From: Terrabacter tumescens
GTDB taxonomy: Bacteria; Actinomycetota; Actinomycetes; Actinomycetales; Dermatophilaceae
DNA: 64,000 nucleotides
Assembly (NCBI RefSeq): GCF_014646815.1
Contig: NZ_BMNZ01000004.1
Location: 26,437 to 90,436, forward strand
Direction of reading: 5' to 3'
A model generated the notes under the pieces. It worked only from the letters and a program-made list of their open reading frames with translations, did not search any database and was not told where the DNA came from. The position numbers and the translations under genes are program-made. Each line of letters starts with the position of its first letter. Within the stretch, counting starts at the first letter, position 1. Shown here piece after piece: positions 33,351 to 42,082 of the stretch.

Positions 33351-33923
33351 TCACTCGGGTGGGGCCAGCGGGCCGGGCGACAGGGACGGTCCGGGGGGCT
33401 GCGGCGCCACCTGCACCGGGTCGGGACCGAGCCCGAGCGCGCCCCCGGCCGACGCCTGCCCGAACTTCTGCTCGAGGAACGCCCCGTGCACGATGATCGC
33501 CTCGGCGTCGGCGCGGCACACGGCGTCGTAGACCTTGTCCATCGTCGTGCCGAGCAGGTCGAGCTGGTCGACGAGGAGCATCACCGAGCTCTTGCCCGCC
33601 GCGATGGGACGGGTGTCGGCCCAGTCGCGGGGCAGGCGCAGGTAGTTGCCGATGGCGACCGGGAGGTAGTCGGTGGCGGTGGCCATGACGCTGAAGCCCT
33701 GACTGCTGCCGAGGCCGAGGTTGTCGAGGCGCGGCAGGGTCTGGCGCACGATCCGGGTGACGCGCAGCAGGCGGGAGAGCACGACGCCCGGCACGCGGCC
33801 CTCACGGGCCTGTGCCTCGATGGAGTCGAGCGCGCCGAGCAGCTGCTCGGTGGTCGGTGGTCCCGAGCGCACCGGCTCGGGTGCCTCGGGCCTGTCCAAC
33901 CCGAACCACGACCGGATTCCCAC
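33351..33923 (-). CDS. XpaC-like helical protein paired with TelA
   Basis: A 190-residue protein starting at GTG 33923, which has GAGGGGA upstream; a longer frame to 33977 lacks a ribosome site. The body is predicted helical (RLLRVTRIVRQTLPRLDNLG; LLVDQLDLLGTTMDKVYDAV) and ends in a Pro/Gly-rich tail. Size, helical layout and its place next to a TelA gene recall the XpaC/YceG family that pairs with TelA in Bacillus and other bacteria, but the similarity is of pattern and context and not strong. Confidence 0.65.
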   Translation of the reverse strand: MGIRSWFGLDRPEAPEPVRSGPPTTEQLLGALDSIEAQAREGRVPGVVLSRLLRVTRIVRQTLPRLDNLGLGSSQGFSVMATATDYLPVAIGNYLRLPRDWADTRPIAAGKSSVMLLVDQLDLLGTTMDKVYDAVCRADAEAIIVHGAFLEQKFGQASAGGALGLGPDPVQVAPQPPGPSLSPGPLAPPE

Positions 33924-34019
33924 TGCGTTGTTCCCCTCTGGTGTGTCGTGCGCCGACCGTCGACCGGCCACGCACATCCTGCACGAGCTCGACGGGCCTG
34001 CTGCGTCAGGCCGCCGGGC

Positions 34020-35288
34020 TCACCGGCTCGAGCCGAGGTCGAGCAGTCCGGGTGCGGCGTTCTCGGCGCGCCGGGCGTCCTGCTTGGAGACGCGGTCGAG
34101 GTAGGAGCGCGACTTGGCGACCTCGGTCTCGAGCGTGCCGATCGTCGCGGCCATGTTGTCGAGCGCCCGCACCTTGAACTGGTCGATGGTGTCCATCGTC
34201 TCGTAGATGTTGGCGAACGCCTTCTGCAGCGACTCGATCGACAGCGTCGAGCTGGCCGACTGCTCCTGGATGCGCGCCGAGTTCTGCTTGAGCGCCTCGG
34301 ACGTGCGCTCGATGATGCCCGAGGTCGTCACGTTGAGCGCCGTGATCTGGTCGAGGACGAGCTGCTGGTTGTTGAGGGCCTGGGCGACGATGACGGCCGT
34401 GCGCAGGGCCGAGACGGTGGTCGTCGTCGCGCGGTCCACGCCCTTGATGAGCTCGATGTTGTTCTTGATGATGATGTCGATCGCGAGGTAGTTCTGGATC
34501 GACACGGCGAGCTGGGTCAGCAGGTCCTGGTGCTTCTGGCGGACGTAGAAGAGGACGTCCTCGCGCAGCGCCTTGGCCTTCTCGGGGTCGCTGGACTCGA
34601 CCGTTGCGACCTGGGCGGCCAGCTTGGCGTCGAGCCGCTCGGCGACGTAGACGTACTGGTTGAGCCGGCCCATCGACTCCCAGAGGTTCTTCTTCTCGAG
34701 GTTGAGGGCGACGTTGTCCTTGACGAGCTCGTCCTGGCCGGACTGGAGCGAGTGCAGGATGCCGTTGAGGTGGCTCTGCGCCGACTGGTACTTGCGGAAG
34801 TAGTCGGTGACCTTGTCGCCGAACGGGATCATGCCGAGGAACTTCTTGGCGCCGGTCGCCTGGCCGGGGTCGAGGTCCTCGACGGTGCGGCGCAGGTCGA
34901 GCAGGGTCTTGCCGACCTTGGAGTTGCCCGACAGGCCGCCCTCGTTGAGCGCCTTGACCGGCATCTGGAGCATGCGGTTGCTGCTCTCGGCGGCGAAGCG
35001 CACCTCGTCGTTGCCCATGCTGCGCACGTCGGCGGCCTTGGTCTCCCACTCGGGGGAGCGGGCCGCGGCCTTGCTGAGCGACTCGAGGTAGGTGTCGACC
35101 TTGGCGTCGAGACCGGGCAGCGCGGCCTCGGGCACCGCCGGGGCCATCTTGGGGGCGGCGGTCTCGGCCACGGGCGCGGTCGGCGCGGGCGCCGTGAGGA
35201 TGAAGGCCTCGCCGGGCGGCGGCTCGAGGGGGGCGACCTGGGCGGGCGCTGCTGCGGTCGCCTGCTGGGCGGCGGGCTGGTCAGTCAT
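34020..35288 (-). CDS. telA: TelA-family (toxic anion resistance) protein
   Basis: A 422-residue cytosolic, mostly coiled-coil protein. ATG 35288 begins TDQPAAQQATAAAPAQ, followed by a Pro/Ala-rich segment to about residue 70, then the TelA domain with the conserved blocks KKFLGMIPFGDKVTDYFRKY, LAVSIQNYLAIDIIIKNNIE and LNNQQLVLDQITALNVTTS. TelA proteins were linked to tellurite and envelope-stress resistance. It is the first gene of the long minus-strand operon, preceded by a 388-base intergenic region that should hold the main promoter. Confidence 0.9.
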   Translation of the reverse strand: MTDQPAAQQATAAAPAQVAPLEPPPGEAFILTAPAPTAPVAETAAPKMAPAVPEAALPGLDAKVDTYLESLSKAAARSPEWETKAADVRSMGNDEVRFAAESSNRMLQMPVKALNEGGLSGNSKVGKTLLDLRRTVEDLDPGQATGAKKFLGMIPFGDKVTDYFRKYQSAQSHLNGILHSLQSGQDELVKDNVALNLEKKNLWESMGRLNQYVYVAERLDAKLAAQVATVESSDPEKAKALREDVLFYVRQKHQDLLTQLAVSIQNYLAIDIIIKNNIELIKGVDRATTTTVSALRTAVIVAQALNNQQLVLDQITALNVTTSGIIERTSEALKQNSARIQEQSASSTLSIESLQKAFANIYETMDTIDQFKVRALDNMAATIGTLETEVAKSRSYLDRVSKQDARRAENAAPGLLDLGSSR

Positions 35289-35676
35289 CTCTTGCGGGTC
35301 CTTCCCTCGCGTGCCGGCCGCGTCGGCGACGCGACCGAAGTCCCTCGCCCGTCGAGCGGGACCGCCGCCGGGACCGTGGGAGGTGCACCGCGGAGGGCGC
35401 ACGACACACGCCGGCGGCGCGCTCGCTGGGCGTACGGCCACTCTACGTGCCGCGCGCCTGCGACGGATGGGTGAACGAGTGGGTTCCGTGGCCCCGCAGA
35501 CCCCCCTCGGACCTCCTCGGTGAAGCACGAGGAGAGAGGGAGCGACCGCGGCTCGGAGTCAGGGGAGGTTCCGAGCCGCGGCCGCGAATGTGGGGCCCCA
35601 CACCTCTCGAACGGGTGGGGTTACCCGCGGGTTCCCCGGTCCCGCCGGAGAGTCGTCGAGCCCCCGGGGTCGTGGC
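35289..35676. other. Intergenic region: probable operon promoter and a long hairpin
   Basis: 388 bases without a gene. It must hold the promoter of the TelA operon (minus). It contains a perfect 12-bp hairpin at 35546-35557 with 35570-35581 (probable end of the dioxygenase transcript) and a perfect 14-bp palindrome TGTGGGGCCCCACA at 35589-35602 that could be a protein site. I could not place -35/-10 boxes. Confidence 0.5.
35546..35581 (-). terminator. Hairpin downstream of the DODA dioxygenase
   Basis: CCGCGGCTCGGA, 12-base loop, TCCGAGCCGCGG. It lies 96 bases past the dioxygenase stop and upstream of the TelA operon, so it can insulate the two. Confidence 0.65.
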
Positions 35677-36456
35677 TCAGCCGAACTGCCAGGAGCGCTT
35701 GCTCAGGCCGAACCAGAAGCCGTCGATGACGCTCTTGTTGTCGAGGCCGCCGGACTCGTAGGCCGCGCCCAGCGTGACGAAGAGCGGCGCGAAGTGCTCG
35801 GTGCGCGGGTGCGCCTCGTGCGCGGCCGGCGCCTTGTCGAGGAAGTCGAGCAGGCTGTCGACGTCCTGGGCCTTCATGGCCTCCTGGGCCCAGTGGTCGA
35901 ACTCGGCGCTCGCACGGGGCGGGGTGCCGTCAGATCCGCCTGCCGGGTTGAACCAGCGCAGGTTGTGGGTCGTGAAGCCGGAGCCGACGATCATCGTGCC
36001 CTGCTCGCGCAGCGGGGCGAGTCGCCGGCCGATCTCGAAGAGGCCGCGCGGGTCGAGCGTCGGCATCGACATCTGGAGCACCGGCACGTCGGCGGCGGGG
36101 AACATCTCCTTGAGCGGGACGTAGGCGCCGTGGTCGAGCCCGCGGGCCTCGTCGCGGTGCACCTGGTGGCCGGGCCAGGTGAGCAGCTTCGTCACGTCGT
36201 CGGCGAGCGTGGGGGCGGCCGGGGCGTCGTAGGTCACGTCGTAGTACTTCTGCGGGAAGCCCCAGAAGTCGTAGGTGAGCGGGGCGCCGGTCGTCGAGCC
36301 GAGCGTCGTCGGCGCGTCCTCCCAGTGCGCGGACACCATGAGGACGTCCTTGGGCTTCGGCAGGTCGGCGGACCAGCCGGCGAGCTCGCCCGTCCAGCGC
36401 TCGTCGTCGGCGAGCGGCGGGGCGCCGTGGCTGAGGTAGAGGACGGGGGCTGACAT
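35677..36456 (-). CDS. DODA-type extradiol ring-cleavage dioxygenase (YgiD family)
   Basis: A 259-residue class III extradiol dioxygenase. The metal ligands are visible in YLSHGAPPL, VSAHWEDAPT and GLDHGAYVPL, with a conserved TTHNLRWFN later. Related YgiD/DODA enzymes cleave 4,5-DOPA or similar catechols using Fe(II) or Zn(II). The start ATG at 36456 follows GGAAGGAA. The upstream promoter region (36470-36500) is strikingly AT-rich. No ring-oxidation genes are nearby, so the substrate is open. Confidence 0.9.
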   Translation of the reverse strand: MSAPVLYLSHGAPPLADDERWTGELAGWSADLPKPKDVLMVSAHWEDAPTTLGSTTGAPLTYDFWGFPQKYYDVTYDAPAAPTLADDVTKLLTWPGHQVHRDEARGLDHGAYVPLKEMFPAADVPVLQMSMPTLDPRGLFEIGRRLAPLREQGTMIVGSGFTTHNLRWFNPAGGSDGTPPRASAEFDHWAQEAMKAQDVDSLLDFLDKAPAAHEAHPRTEHFAPLFVTLGAAYESGGLDNKSVIDGFWFGLSKRSWQFG

Positions 36457-36469
36457 GGGGGTTCCTTCC

Positions 36470-36500
36470 GAAGTTGTTGAAGTCTAAACTATCAGAGGGA
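36470..36500 (-). promoter_or_regulatory. AT-rich promoter patch of the dioxygenase gene
   Basis: Read on the minus strand, GATAGTTTAGACTTCAACAA forms an imperfect inverted repeat around AGTTTAGACTT. Such AT islands in this GC-rich DNA mark regulated promoters; MarR or HxlR-type repressors often control this gene family. Confidence 0.45.
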
Positions 36501-36617
36501 ACGTGGCCTCGGGCGCCATCATTCCCGAGGACGTATGCCGTGGGGCCCGCTTCGGGACCGACCGTCCCGGGTCCTTGGGCCCTGTCGAGGGCCGCGTGGG
36601 CGGGTCACGCTGGAGCG

Positions 36618-37076
36618 ATGAACGAGATACGCACCGTCGAGACGACCGAGCAGCCCACCGCCGTCCTGCGGGCCACGGTGGCGATGGACGAGCTGCCCGC
36701 ATTCTTCGCCCGCGCCTTCACCGCCGCCGCCGCGGCCGTCGCGAAGCAGGGCCGGGATGTTGCGGGGCCACCCTTCGGGCTCTACCGGAGCATGCCGAGC
36801 ACGACCGTCGACGTCGAGGCCGGCTTCCCCGTCACGGCCCCGCTCGAGCCCGACGGCGAGGTGGTGCCCGGCACCCTGCCCGGCGGCCGCGCCGTCGAGG
36901 CCGTCCACGTCGGGCCCTACGACACCATGGGCGAGACCTACGGCCAGGTCGAGCAGTGGATGGTCGGCCAGCGGCTGGTCCCGGGATACCTCGTCTGGGA
37001 GAGCTACCTCAGCGACCCCGAGCGCGAGCCCGACCCCGCGACCTGGCGCACCGTCATCCACTGGTCCGTCGCCTGA
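36618..37076 (+). CDS. GyrI-like small-molecule-binding protein
   Basis: A 152-residue stand-alone GyrI-like (AraC effector-binding, SOUL/BmrR-type) domain. The ATG at 36618 follows GGAG; the longer frame to 36474 crosses the divergent promoter and is rejected. The family pattern is visible: PFGLYRSMPSTTVDVEAGFPV, VEAVHVGPYDTMGETYGQVE and YLVWESYLSDPEREPDPATW, including the acidic residue used in cation binding. It is a single-domain protein with no DNA-binding part, so it may buffer or hydrolyse a ligand. It is divergent from the dioxygenase gene. Confidence 0.85.
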   Translation: MNEIRTVETTEQPTAVLRATVAMDELPAFFARAFTAAAAAVAKQGRDVAGPPFGLYRSMPSTTVDVEAGFPVTAPLEPDGEVVPGTLPGGRAVEAVHVGPYDTMGETYGQVEQWMVGQRLVPGYLVWESYLSDPEREPDPATWRTVIHWSVA

Positions 37077-37283
37077 GCCGGACGAGCGCGAGGCGCCTCG
37101 AGGGCGCGGTCCCGGCCGGCCGCCCGAGGGCACCGACGCGGCGCACCGCGCGACACGGCATACGCCCTCTCCCACGGATGCCGGGAGACCCCGCGCGGCC
37201 CGGGCTGTTACGGTCGGTCCGCGTCCACGTCGGGGCAGCGACGAATCCGCTGCACGTGAGATGCGGGAAGTCGAAGGTGCACC

Positions 37284-40055
37284 ATGGCCGCAGGCAAGGG
37301 CCGCAAGCTCGTCATCGTGGAGTCGCCCGCCAAGGCGAAGACCATCGCCGGCTACCTCGGAGGAGACTTCGAGGTCGAGGCGTCCGTCGGTCACATCCGT
37401 GACCTGCCCAACCCTTCCGAGCTGCCGGCCGACATGAAGAAGGGCCCGTTCGGCAAGTTCGCCGTCGACGTCGACAACGGCTTCGAGCCGTACTACGTCG
37501 TCGACCCGGACAAGAAGAAGAAGGTCGCCGAGCTCAAGCGCCTGCTCAAGGACGCCAGCGAGCTCTACCTCGCCACCGATGAGGACCGCGAGGGCGAGGC
37601 CATCGCGTGGCACCTGCTCGAGGCACTGAAGCCGCGGGTTCCCGTGAAGCGCATGGTGTTCCACGAGATCACCCGCGAGGCGATCCAGCGTGCCGTCAAC
37701 GACACCCGCGAGATCGACACCGCGATGGTCGACGCCCAGGAGACCCGCCGCATCCTCGACCGCCTCTACGGCTACGAGGTCAGCCCGGTCCTGTGGCGCA
37801 AGGTGCGCCAGGGCCTCTCGGCCGGCCGCGTGCAGTCCGTCGCGACCCGCATGGTCGTCGAGCGCGAGCGCGAGCGCATGGCGTTCGTCCGCTCCTCCTA
37901 CTGGGACGTCGAGGGCGACTTCACCCCCGACAGCGCGAGCCAGCAGTTCACCGCGCGCCTGTCCTCCGTCGACGGCGTCCGCGTCGCCACCGGCCGCGAC
38001 TTCGCCGACGACGGCCGCCTGACCGGCAAGGGCGTCGTCCACCTCGACGAGGCGCTCGCGACCCGGATCGCTGCCGCGTGCCTCCCGCTGACGGCGCGCG
38101 TCACCGACGTCCAGGAGAAGCCCTACACCCGCCGCCCGTCGGCGCCGTTCACCACCTCGACCCTCCAGCAGGAGGCGTCGCGCAAGCTGCGCATGTCGTC
38201 CAAGAACGCGATGCGCGTCGCGCAGCGGCTCTACGAGAACGGCTACATCACCTACATGCGTACCGACAGCACGACGCTGTCGGATGCCGCGACGACCGCC
38301 GCGCGCAGCCAGGCCCGCGACATGTACGGCGCCGAGTACGTGCCGGACAGCCCGCGCCGCTACGAGAAGAAGGTCAAGAACGCGCAGGAGGCCCACGAGG
38401 CGATCCGCCCCGCCGGTGACCGCTTCCGCTCCCCGGCCCAGGTCGCCGGCTCGCTGCGCGGCGAGGAGTTCGCGCTCTACGAGCTGATCTGGAAGCGCAC
38501 CGTCGCCTCGCAGATGGCCGACGCCCGCGGCTCGACCGCCACGGTCAAGCTCGCCGCCGACACGGCGATCGAGGGCGCGCAGTCCGTCGAGTTCAGCGCG
38601 AGCGGCACCGTCATCACCTTCAAGGGCTTCCTCGCCGCGTACGAGGAGGGCCGCGACGACGAGGCCACCGCCAAGGCCGACGCCGCCGCCGAGGAGCGCC
38701 GCCTGCCCAAGCTCTCGGCGGGCGTCCCGCTCCAGGTCGTGCGCGCCGAGGCCGACGGCCACGAGACCAGCCCGCCGGCACGCTTCACCGAGGCCACGCT
38801 CGTCAAGGCCATGGAGGAGCGCGGCATCGGCCGCCCGTCCACGTATGCCGCGACGATCGGCACGATCCAGGACCGCGGCTACGTCTTCACCAAGGGCCAG
38901 GCCCTCGTGCCGACGTGGCTCGCCTTCGCCGTGACGCGCCTGCTCGAGGAGCACTTCGGCAACCTCGTCGACTACGAGTTCACCGCCTCGATGGAGGAGG
39001 ACCTCGACCGCATCGCCAACGGCGACGAGGGACGCGTCGAGTGGCTCAAGCGCTTCTACTTCGGCGAGGAGGCGACCTCGGCCGCCGGGCTGCGCAGCCT
39101 CGTCGAGGACCTCGGTGAGATCGACGCCAAGGAGATCAGCACCATCCCGATCGGCGACGGCATCGTCGTGCGCGTGGGTCGCTACGGTCCCTACGTCGAG
39201 GAGGTCGTGCCGGCTGGTGTCGACCTCGCGACGGGCGAGGTCGCCGACGGCGCCGAGGTGCCGGCCAACCCGCGCCGCGCGACGATCACCGACGACATCG
39301 CCCCGGACGAGATGACCCCCGAGATGGCGCGCGAGCTGCTCGAGGTCGCCGCCGACGACGGCAAGGTGCTCGGCAAGGACCCCGGGACCGGCCGCGACAT
39401 CGTCGCCCGCGCCGGCCGCTACGGGCCCTACGTCACCGAGGTCATCGAGGACGACGAGCCTTCTGCCGCAGACAAGCCCAAGGCCAAGAAGGCTGCCAAG
39501 GTCAAGCCGCGCACCGCGTCGCTCTTCAAGGACATGGAGCTCGCGACGCTCACCATCGACGACGCGCTCAAGCTGCTCTCGCTGCCGCGGGTCGTGGGCG
39601 CGGACGCCGAGGGTGTCGAGATCACGGCGCAGAACGGCCGCTACGGCCCGTACCTCAAGAAGGGCACGGACTCGCGCTCGCTGACGACCGAGCAGCAGCT
39701 CTTCGACATCACGCTCGAGGAGGCGCTCGCGATCTACGCGCAGCCCAAGCAGCGGGGTCGGGCGGCAGCGGCGCCGCCGCTCAAGGAGCTCGGCGCCGAC
39801 CCGGTCAGCGGCAAGCCCGTCGTCGTCAAGGACGGCCGGTTCGGTCCCTACGTCACCGACGGCGAGACCAACGCGACGCTGCGCAAGGACGACGACCCGG
39901 CCGAGATCACGTCGGAGCGCGGCTTCGAGCTGCTCGCCGAGAAGCGCGCCAAGGGGCCGACGACCCGCAAGCGCGCCGTGAAGAAGGCGGCCAAGAAGAC
40001 CGCGAAGAAGGCGACCACGCGCACGACGAAGAAGGCCGCCGCCAAAAAGGCCTGA
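37284..40055 (+). CDS. topA: DNA topoisomerase I
   Basis: A 923-residue type IA topoisomerase that relaxes negative supercoils. ATG 37284 gives MAAGKGRKLVIVESPAKAKT, the TOPRIM domain; its acidic metal site is in TDEDREGEAIAWHL. The catalytic Tyr lies in NGYITYMRTDSTTLS (about residue 330). The C-terminal half carries four repeats of the actinobacterial DNA-binding type, each with a GRYGPYV or GRFGPYV core (near residues 630, 710, 790, 850), and the last 30 residues are the Lys/Ala/Thr-rich tail (KKAAKKTAKKATTRTTKKAA) known to speed strand passage in mycobacterial enzymes. No zinc fingers, as expected. A long terminator follows. Confidence 0.96.
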   Translation: MAAGKGRKLVIVESPAKAKTIAGYLGGDFEVEASVGHIRDLPNPSELPADMKKGPFGKFAVDVDNGFEPYYVVDPDKKKKVAELKRLLKDASELYLATDEDREGEAIAWHLLEALKPRVPVKRMVFHEITREAIQRAVNDTREIDTAMVDAQETRRILDRLYGYEVSPVLWRKVRQGLSAGRVQSVATRMVVERERERMAFVRSSYWDVEGDFTPDSASQQFTARLSSVDGVRVATGRDFADDGRLTGKGVVHLDEALATRIAAACLPLTARVTDVQEKPYTRRPSAPFTTSTLQQEASRKLRMSSKNAMRVAQRLYENGYITYMRTDSTTLSDAATTAARSQARDMYGAEYVPDSPRRYEKKVKNAQEAHEAIRPAGDRFRSPAQVAGSLRGEEFALYELIWKRTVASQMADARGSTATVKLAADTAIEGAQSVEFSASGTVITFKGFLAAYEEGRDDEATAKADAAAEERRLPKLSAGVPLQVVRAEADGHETSPPARFTEATLVKAMEERGIGRPSTYAATIGTIQDRGYVFTKGQALVPTWLAFAVTRLLEEHFGNLVDYEFTASMEEDLDRIANGDEGRVEWLKRFYFGEEATSAAGLRSLVEDLGEIDAKEISTIPIGDGIVVRVGRYGPYVEEVVPAGVDLATGEVADGAEVPANPRRATITDDIAPDEMTPEMARELLEVAADDGKVLGKDPGTGRDIVARAGRYGPYVTEVIEDDEPSAADKPKAKKAAKVKPRTASLFKDMELATLTIDDALKLLSLPRVVGADAEGVEITAQNGRYGPYLKKGTDSRSLTTEQQLFDITLEEALAIYAQPKQRGRAAAAPPLKELGADPVSGKPVVVKDGRFGPYVTDGETNATLRKDDDPAEITSERGFELLAEKRAKGPTTRKRAVKKAAKKTAKKATTRTTKKAAAKKA

Positions 40056-40089
40056 CCCGTCAGCCGGCCGGGACGCCGGCGAGACCTGT

Positions 40090-40128
40090 GACGGGGCGGC
40101 CACTCGACGCTCGAGTGGCCGCCCCGTC
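40090..40128 (+). terminator. Terminator after topA
   Basis: Perfect 18-bp inverted repeat (40090-40107 with 40111-40128) and 3-base loop. Both arms contain the repeat core GGCCACTCGA also found at 22 kb. Confidence 0.8.
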
Positions 40129-40144
40129 CCACGTTCATGGCCAC

Positions 40145-40188
40145 CCTTCCCGTCGGGTGGCCGCGTCGTCACACCTCCCACCGAGTGG
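40145..40188. repeat. Copy of the GTCGAGTGGCC repeat family
   Basis: CCTTCCCGTCGGGTGGCC (40145-40162) followed by GCGTCGTCACAC (to 40174), matching the 22-kb element at most positions, then a partial CGAGTGGTCC. It sits between topA and the acetyltransferase gene, where no coding is seen. Confidence 0.6.
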
Positions 40189-40250
40189 TCCATCCCGTAT
40201 GCCGGGTGCTGGCCCTCCCGCTGCCCGTGCCGTCGCGCTAGCGTCGGGTC

Positions 40251-40745
40251 GTGATCGAGATCCGGGGCTTCGAGCCCGCCGACCGGGGCCGGTGGGAAGA
40301 GCTCTTCCGCGCCTACATCGGCTTCTACGAGCGCGAGCTCAGCCAGACGGCATACGACAGGGCATGGCGTGAGATCACCTCTGGCGCAAGGCTGCACGGA
40401 CTCGGCGCCTGGCTCGACGGCGAGCTCGTGGGGATCACCCACTTCCTCGTGCACCCGAGCTCGAGCGAGCCCGACCTCTGCTACCTCGAGGACCTCTTCA
40501 CCGACCCGGCCGTGCGCGGTCGGGGCGTGGCGACCGCGCTCATCGGCGCCGTGCGCGACTGGGCCCGCGAGCAGGGTTGCGGCAGCGTCTACTGGCAGAC
40601 CCACGAGTCCAACGCCGTGGCGCGCCGGCTCTACGACGAGGTGGCGACGTTCGAGGGCTACGTCGTCTACACGCTGCCCGTCGCGGAGGCGTCCGGCGGT
40701 GCGGGGGAGGTATCCGCCGATGGTGGGAACGTCGGCGCGCGGTGA
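40251..40745 (+). CDS. GNAT family N-acetyltransferase
   Basis: A 164-residue acetyltransferase from GTG 40251 (IEIRGFEPADRGRWEELF). The acetyl-CoA-binding motif A is YLEDLFTDPAVRGRGVATALI (V/R-G-R-G-V-A), followed by motif B around SNAVARRLYDEV. Substrate unknown. It precedes the PIG-L gene by 12 bases, so both are probably cotranscribed. Confidence 0.88.
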   Translation: MIEIRGFEPADRGRWEELFRAYIGFYERELSQTAYDRAWREITSGARLHGLGAWLDGELVGITHFLVHPSSSEPDLCYLEDLFTDPAVRGRGVATALIGAVRDWAREQGCGSVYWQTHESNAVARRLYDEVATFEGYVVYTLPVAEASGGAGEVSADGGNVGAR

Positions 40746-40757
40746 GAGGCTGAGCAC

Positions 40758-41561
40758 ATGTCAACCGTTGTCTTCGTCCACGCCCACCCCGACGACGAGG
40801 CCTCGCAGTCGGCCGGATCGATGGCGCGTGCCGTCAGCGAGGGTCACCGCGTCGTGCTCGTCGTCGCCACCAACGGCGACCACGGCGACGCCCCCGACGA
40901 CCTCGCCGAGGGCGAGACCGTCGTCGAGCGGCGCCGTACCGAGGCGGCCGCGTCCAACGCCGTCATCGGGACCCACCGCGTCGAGTTCCTCGGCTACGCC
41001 GACTCCGGCATGACCGGGTGGGCGCAGAACGACCACGAGGAGAGCTTCGTCCGCGCCGACACCGAGGAGGCCGCCGAGCGCCTGGCTGCGGTGCTGCGCG
41101 ACGAGGACGCCGACGTCGTCGTCGGCTACGACTGGCACGGTGGTTACGGTCACCCCGACCACGTCAAGGTGCATGCCGTGACCAAGCGTGCGGCCGAGCT
41201 CGCCGGCACGCCGCGCTACCTCGAGGGCTCGATGAACCGCGACGCGATGATCCGCTCGCACGAGGCGGCGATGGCGGCCGGGCTCGACGTGGGGGAGTGG
41301 GACCCCAGCGCGCCGATGGACGACGGCAACCCGCTCGGCAGCCTCGAGAGCGAGCTGCACTGGGCCTGCGACGTCAGCGAGTTCCTCGAGGTCAAGCGCT
41401 CGGCCCTCAAGGCGCACGCGAGCCAGTCCGACGCCCAGGGCATGCTGCAGATGCCGGTGGAGATGTTCGCCGTCGGCTTCGCGTGGGAGCACTACATCGA
41501 GCCCGGCCGTCCCGACGGCATGGTGGCGGGCTGGTTCCTCGACGACCCGACCGTCCAGTAA
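40758..41561 (+). CDS. PIG-L (LmbE-like) deacetylase
   Basis: A 267-residue metal-dependent N-deacetylase. Zinc ligands are in VFVHAHPDDEASQS (His, Asp, Asp) near residues 8-13 and in GYGHPDHVKVHAV (His). In actinobacteria this family includes MshB (mycothiol synthesis) and Mca (mycothiol conjugate amidase). Length and the plain LmbE domain fit an MshB/Mca-like relative, but I cannot separate these without alignment. No membrane or signal segment. Confidence 0.88.
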   Translation: MSTVVFVHAHPDDEASQSAGSMARAVSEGHRVVLVVATNGDHGDAPDDLAEGETVVERRRTEAAASNAVIGTHRVEFLGYADSGMTGWAQNDHEESFVRADTEEAAERLAAVLRDEDADVVVGYDWHGGYGHPDHVKVHAVTKRAAELAGTPRYLEGSMNRDAMIRSHEAAMAAGLDVGEWDPSAPMDDGNPLGSLESELHWACDVSEFLEVKRSALKAHASQSDAQGMLQMPVEMFAVGFAWEHYIEPGRPDGMVAGWFLDDPTVQ

Positions 41562-41603
41562 CCTACTCGCGGTAACAACGCCGTTCCCTCCGGAAGGACC
41601 CTG

Positions 41604-42071
41604 ATGTCCGAGATCGACTTCACGACCGCCACCGCCGAGCAGATCGCCGCCGTCGAGCCCGGTGAGTTCATCCGCATCGTCAAGGAGATGTCCGACAAGG
41701 ACGTCAAGCAGGTGATGGAGAGCCCCAACCGCGAGCCGATCATCGAGGCGATCTTCCGGCGGATGCCCGAGCTATTCCGTGCCGACCGTGCCGGGTCCAC
41801 CACGGCCACGACGCACTGGAGCATCACCGGCCGGCCCGACGGCGGTGCCGACGAGTGGACCGTGCGCTTCGCCGACGGCGCCTGCACGACCGTCCCGGGG
41901 CACGACGGTGACTCGACCCTCACCCTGGCCATGACGCCGGTCGACTTCACCAAGGTCATCACCAAGAGCGGCAACCCGGTCATGATGTTCATGACCGGCA
42001 AGATCAAGGCGAAGGGCGACCTCGGCCTCGCCGCCAACATCGCGAACTTCTTCGACATCCCCAAGGCCTGA
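41604..42071 (+). CDS. SCP2 sterol-binding domain protein
   Basis: A 155-residue protein, ATG 41604 following GGAAGGA. The C-terminal part (WTVRFADGACTTVPG, then STLTLAMTPVDFTKVITKSG and MFMTGKIKAKGDLGLAANI) is the SCP2 fold that binds lipids or acyl-CoA. The N-terminal 65 residues are helical and include DKDVKQVMESPNREPIIEAIF. It is 11 bases before an acyl-CoA dehydrogenase gene and probably forms a lipid-handling pair with it. Confidence 0.88.
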   Translation: MSEIDFTTATAEQIAAVEPGEFIRIVKEMSDKDVKQVMESPNREPIIEAIFRRMPELFRADRAGSTTATTHWSITGRPDGGADEWTVRFADGACTTVPGHDGDSTLTLAMTPVDFTKVITKSGNPVMMFMTGKIKAKGDLGLAANIANFFDIPKA

Positions 42072-42082
42072 GGGGTCCTGTC

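Noticed and set aside
36519-40757. 1412-codon open frame on the minus strand across topA
   Set aside because: It is antisense to a clear topoisomerase gene; the translation is Arg/Gly/Asp/Val-rich with no domain, a common effect of high-GC third positions.
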